Source of the DNA: Treponema sp. | Lineage (GTDB): Bacteria; Spirochaetota; Spirochaetia; Treponematales; Treponemataceae | Reading direction: 5' to 3' | Length of the DNA: 64,000 bases | Assembly (NCBI GenBank): GCA_017938365.1 | Contig: JAGBBT010000056.1 | Location: 1-64,000 of the forward strand | In this document: one piece after another, positions 17,320-26,303 of the stretch | Numbering within the stretch: position 1 is the stretch's first letter | How the letters are laid out: every line of letters starts with the position of its first letter | The notes under the pieces: generated by a model | What the model saw: the letters and a program-made list of their open reading frames with translations, nothing else | The model's database searches: none | Told to the model about the DNA's origin: nothing | Translations under genes and position numbers: made by a program

Positions 17320-18561
17320 ATGAATTCATTTCCTGTTATTACATTAAAAGAAAATACTTTTTTTACGCAAGAACTTGTTTTAGATAAGAACTTTATTTTA
17401 CTTAATCCATCATTGCCATTTACCACTGCATTACAAAGAGCTTTGCTGGAATGGGATTTTAAAGTTGTATATTCTGACGGCTCAACAGGAATTTCCTCAG
17501 AACCTATAAAAATTCCAACACAATTTGAAAATGTTACAATCGATGATGTTGTAAATCAAAACGAAAAAAAAGAAGAACATCTAAATCCAACAGTTAAAAA
17601 AGTTTTAGAAGAAGCTCATAAAGATATCGCAAACAATGATTCATCAAGGATAAATGTAGTTCAGAAAGTTTATAATGAATATATGAATTATATAACAGCT
17701 GTTTATACGCATTATGCAACTCATAAAGAATTGAATTATGTAGAATTATCAGAAACTGTAAAAGATTTATGTATATTTATAAAAGAAAACAGAAGATATG
17801 TTTTACGCATTACTCCGATTCTAGATGCTGAAAGTAAGAATTTTATTATAAGTCATAGCATGCGTTCAACAGTTATAGCTATTGTTATAGGACTTCAATT
17901 AAGAATGCCTTTAACAAAATTAATTGAATTAGGAATTACTTCTATTCTTCATGAAATTGGACAAATTCGACTTCCTCCACAATTATATATGACAGACAGA
18001 CGACTTTCTGTTGCTGAAAAAGCAAAACTCGCAACTCATCCTGTTATAGGATTTAATATTGTAAAGGAAAGTAATTTTCCTCTATCTGTTCAATTAGGAG
18101 TACTAGAGCATCACGAAAGAGAAAACGGCTCTGGTTACCCAAGAAAATTAAACGGAAATAAAATTTCTCTGTATGCAAAAATTATTTCTGTAGCTTGTTC
18201 TTTTGAAGCAATAACTGCTCCTAGACACTACAAAGAAGCTCGTTCTTCTTATGATGCAATGATTGAAATTTTAAGAAATGAGAACAAACATTATGATGGA
18301 ACAGTAATAAAAGCTTTGTTATACAGTATTTCCCTTTTTCCAATTGGAGCTTATGTTTATATGTCTAATGGTAAGATTGCTCAAGTAACAGATGTAAACC
18401 CTACAGACCCAAGAAATCCAATTGTTCAAATTTTAGGTGAGACAGAACCTGACGGAAGCCCTAAAACAGTTCAATCAAATATGCAAGATAACAAAATTGT
18501 AAGAGTGCTATCAAAAGCAGAAGCTCAAGATATTTTAAAATTCTTTAAGAAAAGTAGTTAA
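17320..18561 (+). CDS. HD-GYP family protein with altered HD motif
   Basis: A 413-residue protein of the c-di-GMP phosphodiesterase family. The N-terminal part (about 1-140) has no recognised domain. The HD-GYP domain (about 165-330) reads ISHSMRSTVIAI, LHEIGQIRLPP, HPVIGFNIV, LEHHERENGSGYP. The canonical HD pair is H211-E212 and the DGxGYP segment is NGSGYP (GYP at 272-274). Metal binding may be altered and activity reduced, or the protein may act as a c-di-GMP receptor. The ATG at 17320 has GAGGA before it, while the ATG at 17308 has none. The last four bases overlap the convergent reductase gene. Confidence 0.85.
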   Translation: MNSFPVITLKENTFFTQELVLDKNFILLNPSLPFTTALQRALLEWDFKVVYSDGSTGISSEPIKIPTQFENVTIDDVVNQNEKKEEHLNPTVKKVLEEAHKDIANNDSSRINVVQKVYNEYMNYITAVYTHYATHKELNYVELSETVKDLCIFIKENRRYVLRITPILDAESKNFIISHSMRSTVIAIVIGLQLRMPLTKLIELGITSILHEIGQIRLPPQLYMTDRRLSVAEKAKLATHPVIGFNIVKESNFPLSVQLGVLEHHERENGSGYPRKLNGNKISLYAKIISVACSFEAITAPRHYKEARSSYDAMIEILRNENKHYDGTVIKALLYSISLFPIGAYVYMSNGKIAQVTDVNPTDPRNPIVQILGETEPDGSPKTVQSNMQDNKIVRVLSKAEAQDILKFFKKSS

Positions 18562-19325
18562 TTAAAGAATACTCGTAATTTTTCAACTTCTCGTTCAAAT
18601 TGTTCGTCAATTATTGGTGGATTTTCAGAAAAATAAATAATTTGCTGAAGTTCGTCTTCTGTATGAGCACCCCAAAGAGGAACAGTGGATTCAAATTGAT
18701 TAAAAAAGCCAACTGCAAGTGGAATATTCTGAATAATTCCACCACACAGAGGTTGCATTGCTACAAAACCTATATCCTTCTTCTTACACTCGTCTACAAG
18801 AGACGCAACATAATCACTACACAAAATATTAAACGGAACTTGTAATGTTTCCCATTCTACAGAAGACACAAGAACTTTTTTTGCCATTTCATAATTTTCC
18901 GTAGCAATACCAAAATGATGAATGATACCGTCTCTTTTTAGTGTGAGAAGTTTTTCGACAATTCTATCATCACCACCAAGTTCAGGAAGTATTGAAGGAT
19001 TATCTAATTGATATAAATCAATATAATCTGTTTTTAAGGCTGTTAAACTTTTATCAATATCTTCTGCAATTTCATCTGAGGAATGAGCTTTTGTTTTAGT
19101 AGCTACAAAAATATCCTTCCGAATTGCTCCATGAAGAGTATTTCCTAATCTACGTTCACTTTCCTCAGACTCTCTAGCTGTATCAAAAAAATTAATACCA
19201 GATTCGTAGGCTTTATTTATAATCCTTGTTGCTTTGTCTTCATCAGAAACATTAGCAAGTGCCATTGCACCTAGAGCAGTACGACTCACGAGAAGATTAG
19301 TTTTTCCAAGTGCAATGTAATCCAT
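18558..19325 (-). CDS. Aldo/keto reductase-like protein, incomplete active site
   Basis: A 255-residue TIM-barrel protein of the aldo/keto reductase superfamily: LGKTNLLVSRTALGAM, the Asp motif NFFDTARESEESERRLG, VATKT, DYIDLYQLDN, GIIHHFGIAT. Of the usual Asp-Tyr-Lys-His tetrad, Asp and Lys are present. The Tyr position in the DTAxxYxxSE pattern is Ser, and the His after DYIDLYQ is Asp. The protein is also shorter than most members (about 280-330). A changed reaction or a binding role is therefore likely. It follows glyS by 3 nt and is probably co-transcribed with it. Confidence 0.8.
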   Translation of the reverse strand: MDYIALGKTNLLVSRTALGAMALANVSDEDKATRIINKAYESGINFFDTARESEESERRLGNTLHGAIRKDIFVATKTKAHSSDEIAEDIDKSLTALKTDYIDLYQLDNPSILPELGGDDRIVEKLLTLKRDGIIHHFGIATENYEMAKKVLVSSVEWETLQVPFNILCSDYVASLVDECKKKDIGFVAMQPLCGGIIQNIPLAVGFFNQFESTVPLWGAHTEDELQQIIYFSENPPIIDEQFEREVEKLRVFFN

Positions 19326-19328
19326 TTA

Positions 19329-20813
19329 TTAATCTTTCTTTTCTACAGGTTTATAATCACGAATCGCTTTCTGGATAAATGGAACTAATTCAGAAACTTT
19401 TACACGCTCCTGCTCCATACTATCTCGGAAACGAACAGTTACTGTATCAAAATTAGGATTAACGCTTCCGTCATCATTCTTTTCGTTAATAGTTTCATAA
19501 TCAACTGTTATACAGAATGGAGTTCCAACTTCATCTTGACGACGATAACGTTTTCCTACAGTTCCAGAAACATCAAAATCTGTTACAAAATCTTCTTTTA
19601 ACAAATGCTGAATTTCCTTAGCTTTTTCAGAAAGTCCATCTTTCTTCATTAAAGGAAGAACTGCAACTGTAATTGGTGCTAATTTTGGATGCAAGTGTAA
19701 AACAGTTCTGTAATCCTCAGGTTCACCTTCTTTAGCAACATTCTGTTCTTCATATGCTTCACAAAGGAACATTAAGAAGTTGCGGTTAAGACCAGCAGAA
19801 GCTTCAATTACATAAGGAATATAACGTTTGTTACCATCTTCTTGATCAATGTAACTCATATCCTTTCCAGAATATTCCATGTGCTGAGAAAGATCAAAAT
19901 CTGTACGGCTATGAATACCTTCAATTTCTTCAAAACCAATTGGGAAGTTGTAAGTAACATCATAAGCATCTTTTGCATAGTGAGCCAATTTATCGTGATG
20001 ATGCCATTTAAGATTTTTTTCTGAAATACCATATTTTAAATAGAAGTTCCAACGATCTTGACGCCAACGTTCAAAAGTTTCATCTTCTGTACCTGGTTTA
20101 CAGAAATATTCCATTTCCATTTGTTCAAATTCACAAGTTCTAAAAATGAAGTTTTTAAAAATAATTTCATTACGGAACGACTTTCCTACTTGAGCAACTC
20201 CAAATGGAACTTTCATTCTATTTGACTGAACAATATTCTTAAAATCAACAAAAATAGACTGACATGTTTCTGGACGAAGATAAATTAAATGACTATCATC
20301 AGCAACAGGACCTTGATAAGTCTTAAACATTAAATTAAATTCGCGTACCGCAGTATATTTTTTTTCTTTATTTCCACAAGTAGGACAGATAATATTCTGA
20401 TCAATGAAATCTTTCATTTCTTCATGACTCATTGTATCTACAGGTTTATCTGTTTTTATATTATTTTCAGCACAATAATCTTCGATTAGTTTGTCTGCAC
20501 GATGACGAGCATTGCATAAAAGACAATCAATCATTGGGTCAGAAAAATGTCCAACATGCCCCGAAGCTTCCCATGTTCTATGATGCATAAAAATCGAACC
20601 ATCAAGACCAACAACATCATCATGGAGTTGTGTCATTTCTCTCCACCATGCATTCTGAATATTTCTTTTAAAATCAACTCCTAAAGGTCCATAGTCCCAA
20701 GCACCTGCTTGTCCACCATAAATCTCTGAAGATTGATATACAAAACCTCTTCTTTTACAAAGTGAAATAATTTTGTCCAACGTACATTTATGAGAATCTT
20801 TTTCGTTTGCCAT
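19329..20813 (-). CDS. glyS: Glycyl-tRNA synthetase, alpha-2 (eukaryote-like) type
   Basis: Charges tRNA-Gly. The 494-residue single-chain enzyme is the dimeric class II type, not the bacterial alpha2beta2 form. Visible features: N-terminal SLCKRRGFVYQSSEIYGG, motif 2 (VAQVGKSFRNEI, then FRTCEFEQMEMEYF), motif 3 region (EASAGLNRNFLMFLCEAY), and a C-terminal anticodon-binding domain (KLAPITVAVLPLMKK). An insertion with CLLC and CPTCG pairs looks like a zinc-binding module. The open frame reaches a GTG at 20834, but the ATG at 20813 has AAGGAGA at good spacing and is preferred. A small hairpin sits immediately upstream of the ribosome site. Confidence 0.95.
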   Translation of the reverse strand: MANEKDSHKCTLDKIISLCKRRGFVYQSSEIYGGQAGAWDYGPLGVDFKRNIQNAWWREMTQLHDDVVGLDGSIFMHHRTWEASGHVGHFSDPMIDCLLCNARHRADKLIEDYCAENNIKTDKPVDTMSHEEMKDFIDQNIICPTCGNKEKKYTAVREFNLMFKTYQGPVADDSHLIYLRPETCQSIFVDFKNIVQSNRMKVPFGVAQVGKSFRNEIIFKNFIFRTCEFEQMEMEYFCKPGTEDETFERWRQDRWNFYLKYGISEKNLKWHHHDKLAHYAKDAYDVTYNFPIGFEEIEGIHSRTDFDLSQHMEYSGKDMSYIDQEDGNKRYIPYVIEASAGLNRNFLMFLCEAYEEQNVAKEGEPEDYRTVLHLHPKLAPITVAVLPLMKKDGLSEKAKEIQHLLKEDFVTDFDVSGTVGKRYRRQDEVGTPFCITVDYETINEKNDDGSVNPNFDTVTVRFRDSMEQERVKVSELVPFIQKAIRDYKPVEKKD

Positions 20814-20833
20814 TTTTGCAAATCTCCTTACCA

Positions 20834-20850
20834 CTACTGGTTCGCAGTAG
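20834..20850 (-). promoter_or_regulatory. Small hairpin in the glyS leader
   Basis: CTACTG (20834-20839) and CAGTAG (20845-20850) form a 6-bp stem with a 5-nt loop directly before the glyS ribosome site. On the minus strand a TATGAT box lies a little upstream. The hairpin is too small for a T-box; a role in translation control is only a guess. Confidence 0.3.
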
Positions 20851-20931
20851 AATTTAATTTTATTAGGTGGATTGTATCATAAATTTTAGGATATGAAAAT
20901 AGAGTGAGTTTTTTGTGTGTTTTCTGACAAT

Positions 20932-21684
20932 TTAACTATTAACACCTAAGCCAAAAAGTGCAAAATCGCCTCTTACAGGATCATCACCAAATATTTCTTT
21001 CATTTTCTCAGTTAATTCTATAGCAGTTTTCAGATTTGCGGATTTCACTTTATTAGAAGATGATTTATTTATCAAATTAAATTTTGTTGCTTGTTGCATA
21101 ACATGAGTATCTAAAGGAAGTAAAAGTTCTGATTTGTTATACCATTTCCATATCCCTAAATCTACAGGTGAATTATCCCTAACCATCCACCTCAAAAACA
21201 TATTTAATTTTTTTGCAGCAGAATTTTTAGAATGAGCAATTAAATTACAGTCGTGAGAAAATTCTTTTGACATAACTTGAAATAAAAATAAATCATTATA
21301 AGATCTCTTTTCCCATTTTAATTTAAAATGATTACCTAATGTATCTGATTCCATTAATATTTTTCTCATATCGTCAAAAAAAATCCTCATTGCTCGATAT
21401 GAGTACATTCTATAAAAGGAAGTATTTTCGTAAAAGAATACATCCTTATATGATTCATTTAAAATCCATTCAGAAGGTTTTGTATTGATTTTTTCCAAAA
21501 TCCATTCAATATGCTTTAAAATTTGCTCCCGTCTTCCAAAAGCAAGATTTGCCGCTAAAAAAGCAACAATTTCTTGTTCCTTTTGTTCTTGAAACTCATG
21601 CATATATCTTGAAGGATCATCTTTTAAAAAATCTTTATTTTCGTATTTATCGGCTAAAAATAATAAATGACTTTTTATATCCAC
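20932..21684 (-). CDS. DUF2400 / TIGR02757 family protein
   Basis: A 250-residue protein of a conserved family of unknown function found in several bacterial groups. Recognisable blocks are DPSRYMHEFQEQKEQEIVAF, AANLAFGRREQILKHI, MFLRWMVRDNSPVDLGIW, LLLPLDTHVMQQATKF and the C-terminal GDFALFGLGV. The helix-rich layout and the DTHV segment have led others to compare the family with HhH-type DNA glycosylases, but I cannot confirm that here. The start is a GTG at 21684 with no strong ribosome site. It precedes glyS in the same direction with 118 nt between them. Confidence 0.8.
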   Translation of the reverse strand: MDIKSHLLFLADKYENKDFLKDDPSRYMHEFQEQKEQEIVAFLAANLAFGRREQILKHIEWILEKINTKPSEWILNESYKDVFFYENTSFYRMYSYRAMRIFFDDMRKILMESDTLGNHFKLKWEKRSYNDLFLFQVMSKEFSHDCNLIAHSKNSAAKKLNMFLRWMVRDNSPVDLGIWKWYNKSELLLPLDTHVMQQATKFNLINKSSSNKVKSANLKTAIELTEKMKEIFGDDPVRGDFALFGLGVNS

Positions 21685-21698
21685 TTGCTAATTCTCAT

Positions 21699-21744
21699 AA
21701 AAAAAGGATTTTTAGCAAAGTATCAACTTACTAAAAATCCTTTT
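21699..21744 (-). terminator. Terminator of the Ig/OmpA operon
   Basis: A 14-bp stem (21702-21715 with 21731-21744, arm AAAAGGATTTTTAG) and a 15-nt loop, followed on the minus strand by seven T. It ends transcription coming from the Ig/OmpA gene 6 nt upstream. The plus strand also has a T-rich tail. Confidence 0.9.
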
Positions 21745-21750
21745 ATTTTT

Positions 21751-24700
21751 TTATTTATTTAGAATAAATTCTACACGGCGGTTTTTCCACCAATTGTCCT
21801 TATCATTTCTAGAAACAACAGGCTGACGACCTCCTCGACCAACTGCATTTAATCGTTCTCCATCAACACCATTCTTCTTTAGATATGATTTAACAAATTC
21901 TGCACGTTCTTGAGAAAGAGGTTCCAAAGCTTTTCCGTACATAGTTGTATCTTTAGTTTCTTCATCCTCTGTGCCACTTATATTATTTGCATGACCTTCA
22001 ATAGTTACTGTGTAATTTTTGAACTTATTTAAGATATCTGCAATACGTTTAAGAACTCTTTGATTGTTAGCAATTTGAGCAGCTGTTAATCCACCTTTTA
22101 CTTCAGTTTCGCTCATAAAGTCAGCAGCATCTGAACGGAAAATAATAGAAGGAACAGCCATTTTTAAGACATCTCCTACCCTAATAACAAGAACGTCGAC
22201 ACTTATCTTTCCTTCAATAGTGTTAGTCATTCCTAAGGTATCAGTTACTGTAAACACATATGGATAATCCATTGCCGACTGAACAAGTTCTCCATTATTT
22301 CCGCGTCCATCCCAAATTAAGCGTTCTGTAATTGTTGATTTTCCAGAAACAGACCAAAATTTCTTTCCATTTTCAGGATCATTTATTGTAAATGACCAAT
22401 TTTTTAATGGAACTGCACTAGAACCTTTTAATAAAATAAACAAATCATCATCTTCTCCATCATTGTCAGGACTGAAATACTTAGGAGCAGTTTTTATAGA
22501 CAATTGTGGAGGTGTTACAGTTGAAATAAAAGCAGATGATATTGCTGAAACTTTATTACCCTTTTCGTATGTTAAAGTAAGATTTCCAGTAAACACACCT
22601 TCTATAACTTTTCCGTCTGAATCAGTTCCATCCCAATTAATAACAGCTGGAAGATTTGCCTGATTTTCGTGAGTCCACTGACGAACAAGTTTTCCTTCTG
22701 CACTTACAATATCAAAAGACCAATTTGAGATTCCCTCTGATAAAGAAGTTCTAAGCATGAATTTCTGAATATCCAATACTCCATCATTATTTGGACTCAT
22801 TGCATCATATTCAGCTGTAATATAAGCCTTTGTTTCTCTATTATCAACTTTTACATTTAATACTTCCGCAGTTGCACTGTTTCCAGCAATATCAACTGTA
22901 TCAAATAAAATCTTATACATTCCATCAGAAACAATATTACCAGAATCATCAGTTCCGTCCCATTCAAAATTTGGAATAGTTCCTTTCCATGAGAATGTTT
23001 TTACAGTAGTTCCCTTTGTATTAAGAACTTTTCCATTCCACTTATCCTCATTAGAAGATTTTACATTCATTAATACAGAATCTTTATTTCCATCTCCATC
23101 AGGTGAGAATACAAGATATGGAAGAGATACTTCTATTGAAGGAACAACAGAATCAATTACAAATACTTGTGTGGAAGTTTTCGCTTGAGATCCATTTGTA
23201 GAAACTGTAGAAAGTGTCGCAGTATATTCACCATCTACACATCTATTTCCAGAATTAGAAAGTCCATTCCAAGAGAATGAAACTGGTAATGATTTGTTTT
23301 CTTTTTGAGACCAAACAACATCTCCTGTTTTATTTTTAATTTTCAAATCATAAGTTGTAACAGAACTTCCTGTCTGACTATTAGTATTTACAATAGGTGT
23401 CAGTTTAATCGCTGATTTTGCAGGATTAAATGCAGACGCAGAAACAGTAAGTATTAATTCAGTTTTACTTGTATCTAAAGCAAACAATGGTGCAGAAATA
23501 TTTGCAGCATTTCCTGCAGCATCAGTTGCCTTTAATGTATAATTGTATTTTCCATCTTTTGCTAAAGTATTTAGAGAATTGACTCCATTCCAAGTAACAT
23601 TTTCAGGAGGGAATGCTCCGAAATCAAATGATTTAATAACAAGGCCAGTTGAATCAGTAATAATTCCTTCCCATTTTTCTATTGGAGAACCAGAATCAAC
23701 AATGGTCTGTTGATTAATTAAAAGAATATCAAGATTTCCATCTCCATCAGGAGAGAATGTTGTATCTTTTATAGTCACCTTAGCTGTTGGAACAGAAGTA
23801 TCCAACATAAATACAGGAGAATATATAGGTACAGTTTCAAATCCATTCAAATATTTTGCAACAACTCTAGCTTGATAAGAGCCTTCCTTTGCAATACTTT
23901 CATTATTAGTTAATCCATCATAAATTATTGAAGTTGGAGGATTTTCTGTTCCGTTGAATGATTTTACAATATTATTGTCAGAATCAACAATATCAACATT
24001 CCAAGAAATAAGTTTATTACCAGTTTTTTGTTGATCTGGAACAGGAATTTTTACATCAAAAGAAACTGTATCATTTTTTTTGTCTCCATTAGGAGAAAAA
24101 TATCTACTGCTTGTGATAATAATATTAGTTGCAGGTTTTTCTGCTGAATAAATAATATTTGTAATAGCTGTTGAGTTAGAAACATTTCCTGCTCTATCTT
24201 TTGATGTAATTCTATAAGAATATACACCATCTTTCACAGGAATACCATTGTCATCAGTTCCTGCCCATTCAAATTTTAATGGAGCACTTTCAGTCCATTT
24301 ATAAGTTTTTACAACAGAACCAACTGAATCAGAAAAAGTTCCAATCCACAAATCCTCTTCAGAACCGTCTTGTTTTACAACTAGAGTTGATTTAGCACCT
24401 TCGCCAAAAATTTTTGCATCTGATGAAGGTTGTGTAAGAACAATCGATGGAGGTGTATTATCAACAATAACAACAAGCTGACTTGTTGAAGCAGTATTTC
24501 CGTTATCATCCGCAGCTGAGAATGAATAATAATATGTTCCATCAGGAGCAATTTCACCATTATCCATTACACCATTCCATATAACAGAAGAAGGAATAAC
24601 AACTCCTGACTTTGGTGTTATTAATTGTTTAAAAAAGTTTTTGAATCCTATTCTATCAGGTCTCTTTTCCTTATTCCCAATAACACGAACAGGCTCTCCC

Positions 24701-24882
24701 TTATCATTTGAAATTGTAAAAGTCCATTCACTTACATATCTCTTTTCTTTTATTTGTAAAGGAACCTCAAGAACATCTTGAATTCCATCATTATTAGGAG
24801 AAATATAAACAGGTGACTTTTCTGAATAAATTGAAAAAATCGAACATACTAAAGTAAAAAAACAAAATACTATCTTTCTCAT
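21751..24882 (-). CDS. Ig-repeat outer-membrane protein with C-terminal OmpA domain
   Basis: A 1043-residue envelope protein. A signal peptide (cleavage near IYSE, about residue 20) is followed by eight to nine FlgD-type Ig-like repeats, each starting with a Ca-binding-like SPNNDG, SPNGD or SPDGDG motif and ending in xGxYxYxxxAxDxAGN. About residues 925-1043 form an OmpA-C peptidoglycan-binding domain (VTIEGHANN, LSQERAEFVKSYLKKNGV, GRGGRQPVV, NRRVEFIL). It should tether the outer membrane or a surface structure to the cell wall. It lies 2 nt after the barrel gene, with which it forms an operon closed by the terminator at 21699-21744. Confidence 0.88.
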   Translation of the reverse strand: MRKIVFCFFTLVCSIFSIYSEKSPVYISPNNDGIQDVLEVPLQIKEKRYVSEWTFTISNDKGEPVRVIGNKEKRPDRIGFKNFFKQLITPKSGVVIPSSVIWNGVMDNGEIAPDGTYYYSFSAADDNGNTASTSQLVVIVDNTPPSIVLTQPSSDAKIFGEGAKSTLVVKQDGSEEDLWIGTFSDSVGSVVKTYKWTESAPLKFEWAGTDDNGIPVKDGVYSYRITSKDRAGNVSNSTAITNIIYSAEKPATNIIITSSRYFSPNGDKKNDTVSFDVKIPVPDQQKTGNKLISWNVDIVDSDNNIVKSFNGTENPPTSIIYDGLTNNESIAKEGSYQARVVAKYLNGFETVPIYSPVFMLDTSVPTAKVTIKDTTFSPDGDGNLDILLINQQTIVDSGSPIEKWEGIITDSTGLVIKSFDFGAFPPENVTWNGVNSLNTLAKDGKYNYTLKATDAAGNAANISAPLFALDTSKTELILTVSASAFNPAKSAIKLTPIVNTNSQTGSSVTTYDLKIKNKTGDVVWSQKENKSLPVSFSWNGLSNSGNRCVDGEYTATLSTVSTNGSQAKTSTQVFVIDSVVPSIEVSLPYLVFSPDGDGNKDSVLMNVKSSNEDKWNGKVLNTKGTTVKTFSWKGTIPNFEWDGTDDSGNIVSDGMYKILFDTVDIAGNSATAEVLNVKVDNRETKAYITAEYDAMSPNNDGVLDIQKFMLRTSLSEGISNWSFDIVSAEGKLVRQWTHENQANLPAVINWDGTDSDGKVIEGVFTGNLTLTYEKGNKVSAISSAFISTVTPPQLSIKTAPKYFSPDNDGEDDDLFILLKGSSAVPLKNWSFTINDPENGKKFWSVSGKSTITERLIWDGRGNNGELVQSAMDYPYVFTVTDTLGMTNTIEGKISVDVLVIRVGDVLKMAVPSIIFRSDAADFMSETEVKGGLTAAQIANNQRVLKRIADILNKFKNYTVTIEGHANNISGTEDEETKDTTMYGKALEPLSQERAEFVKSYLKKNGVDGERLNAVGRGGRQPVVSRNDKDNWWKNRRVEFILNK

Positions 24883-24884
24883 AA

Positions 24885-25934
24885 TTAGTTATTTTCCCAT
24901 AAAATAATTTCTGGAGCTTGAGTATCTTCAAGTCCAAGATTTAATGTTGCACCAACGCTAACAGCATTTATATTTTTATATAATTGTTTCCATGCTCCAC
25001 TAACAGTCATTTCACTCTGCGCCCAACCTTTTTTTGCAAGCATGGATCCATCTTTTGAATTAAACATGAATTTACAGCTTACTCCAATAGAAGGTATGAT
25101 ATTTTTATCGCCTTCAGCATATTCCCTTGCATCATATTCCCAAGAAGAATTTACTGTAATAAAATCAAGAATAAAAACTTGAACACCTGCATCTAACACA
25201 AAATTCTGAAAAGCTGGAATAGAAATATCTAACGATGCTCCAATATCTACTTGATTAGAACTATACATTGTTGCTGCAACTCCAAATTTAGGAGTTATAC
25301 CTGGCCACTTTTCTGCCTCAGTATCTTCAATACCTCTTAATTCCGTATTTTCAAAAGGTTTTCCCAAATTAAGTAAGGCACCTCCAAAACGAAGATCTTT
25401 CATAAACAATAAATCTCCAAAATTATAGAGAGCACCCATGTTTACGCCACCATTCCAGTCAGAATCATAACCATAGAAAATTCCAACATTAAGACTCATT
25501 CCAATTGCAAGTTTATCATTTATGTCTTTTGCAAAATCAGCCGTAAAATTCAAACTATTTCCCAAATGCATATCATAAAATGGAACCCAAACACCTTGAA
25601 ATAAAAATGTCGAAACACACCAACGAGAAGGTATTAATATTCCAGTCTGAAAAGCTCCACCAACACTTTTATCAGATTCGTCTTTGTCATCAAATAACAT
25701 TGTTCCTGCCAAATCCAAAATCACTCGTTGTTCAAAAGCAGATAATGCAGGATTATTAACAACAGAAGAAGGAGTTATATTAAAGAACCCTCCACCTGCA
25801 GAAGAACTACCATCTGTTAAAAGCGTTGGAGAAGAAATCCTTAATACATTCTGCCCTCCCGCAGGCGGATTGTATGCAAACAAGAAAGAAAACAAATTCC
25901 CCAAAACTACTATAAGAAAAACTTTTTTTAACAT
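24885..25934 (-). CDS. FadL/UPF0164-like outer-membrane barrel
   Basis: A 349-residue protein with a signal peptide (cleavage near LFAY, about residue 20) and alternating beta-strand patterns throughout. The N-terminal SVVNNPALSAFEQRVILDLAG is the NPA segment typical of FadL-like barrels and the treponemal UPF0164 family, which points to a channel for hydrophobic molecules. The substrate cannot be read from sequence. GGAGAAAT precedes the ATG, and TATAAT lies at 25951-25956 on the minus strand. It is transcribed before the Ig/OmpA gene, so the barrel and the wall-anchoring protein may work together. Confidence 0.75.
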   Translation of the reverse strand: MLKKVFLIVVLGNLFSFLFAYNPPAGGQNVLRISSPTLLTDGSSSAGGGFFNITPSSVVNNPALSAFEQRVILDLAGTMLFDDKDESDKSVGGAFQTGILIPSRWCVSTFLFQGVWVPFYDMHLGNSLNFTADFAKDINDKLAIGMSLNVGIFYGYDSDWNGGVNMGALYNFGDLLFMKDLRFGGALLNLGKPFENTELRGIEDTEAEKWPGITPKFGVAATMYSSNQVDIGASLDISIPAFQNFVLDAGVQVFILDFITVNSSWEYDAREYAEGDKNIIPSIGVSCKFMFNSKDGSMLAKKGWAQSEMTVSGAWKQLYKNINAVSVGATLNLGLEDTQAPEIILWENN

Positions 25935-26013
25935 TATTTCTCCTCAATCAATTATAGAATGTTTATTTATAAAAAATGAATGTTATATAATATATAACAA
26001 ATTTTTGCCAAAT

Positions 26014-26047
26014 AAAAAAGCCTTCAGAAAATTCCGAAGGCCTTTTT
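26014..26047. terminator. Terminator-like hairpin in a divergent region
   Basis: GCCTTC (26020-26025) pairs with GAAGGC (26036-26041); flanking A- and T-runs extend the stem and give a T-tail on both strands. It lies between two divergent genes, where no gene needs terminating. It may end a short leftward transcript from the promoter at 26165-26193, or attenuate the barrel operon. Confidence 0.6.
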
Positions 26048-26049
26048 AC

Positions 26050-26193
26050 AGAAACTATTAATTCACACATCAAGAGTTTCTAATATTTTTAAATAATAAA
26101 CTATCTCTCATGTCATAACTTGCCGTATATGAAAGGAACATAAGACAAAATATAACGATAAGTCATTTTCTTATTTTTTTTCTCGACTTTCAA
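26050..26193 (-). ncRNA. Candidate small RNA or attenuated leader
   Basis: A minus-strand promoter TTGAAA-N17-GAAAAT (26165-26193) would start a transcript near 26158. It passes a 7-bp inverted repeat (AGAAACT 26050-26056 and AGTTTCT 26075-26081) and meets the terminator hairpin at 26014-26047, giving about 145 nt. No open frame of note is inside. It could be a small RNA or a regulated leader for the barrel operon. The rest of the 369-nt intergenic region, 25935-26303, holds the LuxR promoter and direct repeats. Expression is unproven. Confidence 0.3.
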
Positions 26194-26220
26194 CATAATT
26201 TTAACACAATTAATTCAATT

Positions 26221-26252
26221 TATCCAAAGTTCGCAAAAAAATATCCAAAGTT
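26221..26252 (+). promoter_or_regulatory. Paired direct repeats upstream of the LuxR gene
   Basis: TATCCAAAGTT occurs at 26221-26231 and again at 26242-26252, exactly 21 bp apart, or two helical turns. The copies are centred about 78 and 57 bp before the predicted start. This is the arrangement of a tandem activator site; autoregulation by the adjacent LuxR protein is a plausible guess. Confidence 0.45.
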
Positions 26253-26268
26253 ATTGGTTTTTATTGTA

Positions 26269-26297
26269 TTGAATTATGAAATTATAAGTTTTAGAAT
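26269..26297 (+). promoter_or_regulatory. LuxR-gene promoter, near-leaderless
   Basis: TTGAAT (26269-26274), a 17-base spacer, TAGAAT (26292-26297), then 6 nt to the ATG at 26304. No Shine-Dalgarno is visible. Confidence 0.55.
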
Positions 26298-26303
26298 GAA
26301 ATA

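Noticed and set aside
20834-20850. Glycine T-box before glyS
   Set aside because: The hairpin has 6 bp and the leader is short; no T-box sequence or antiterminator is visible.
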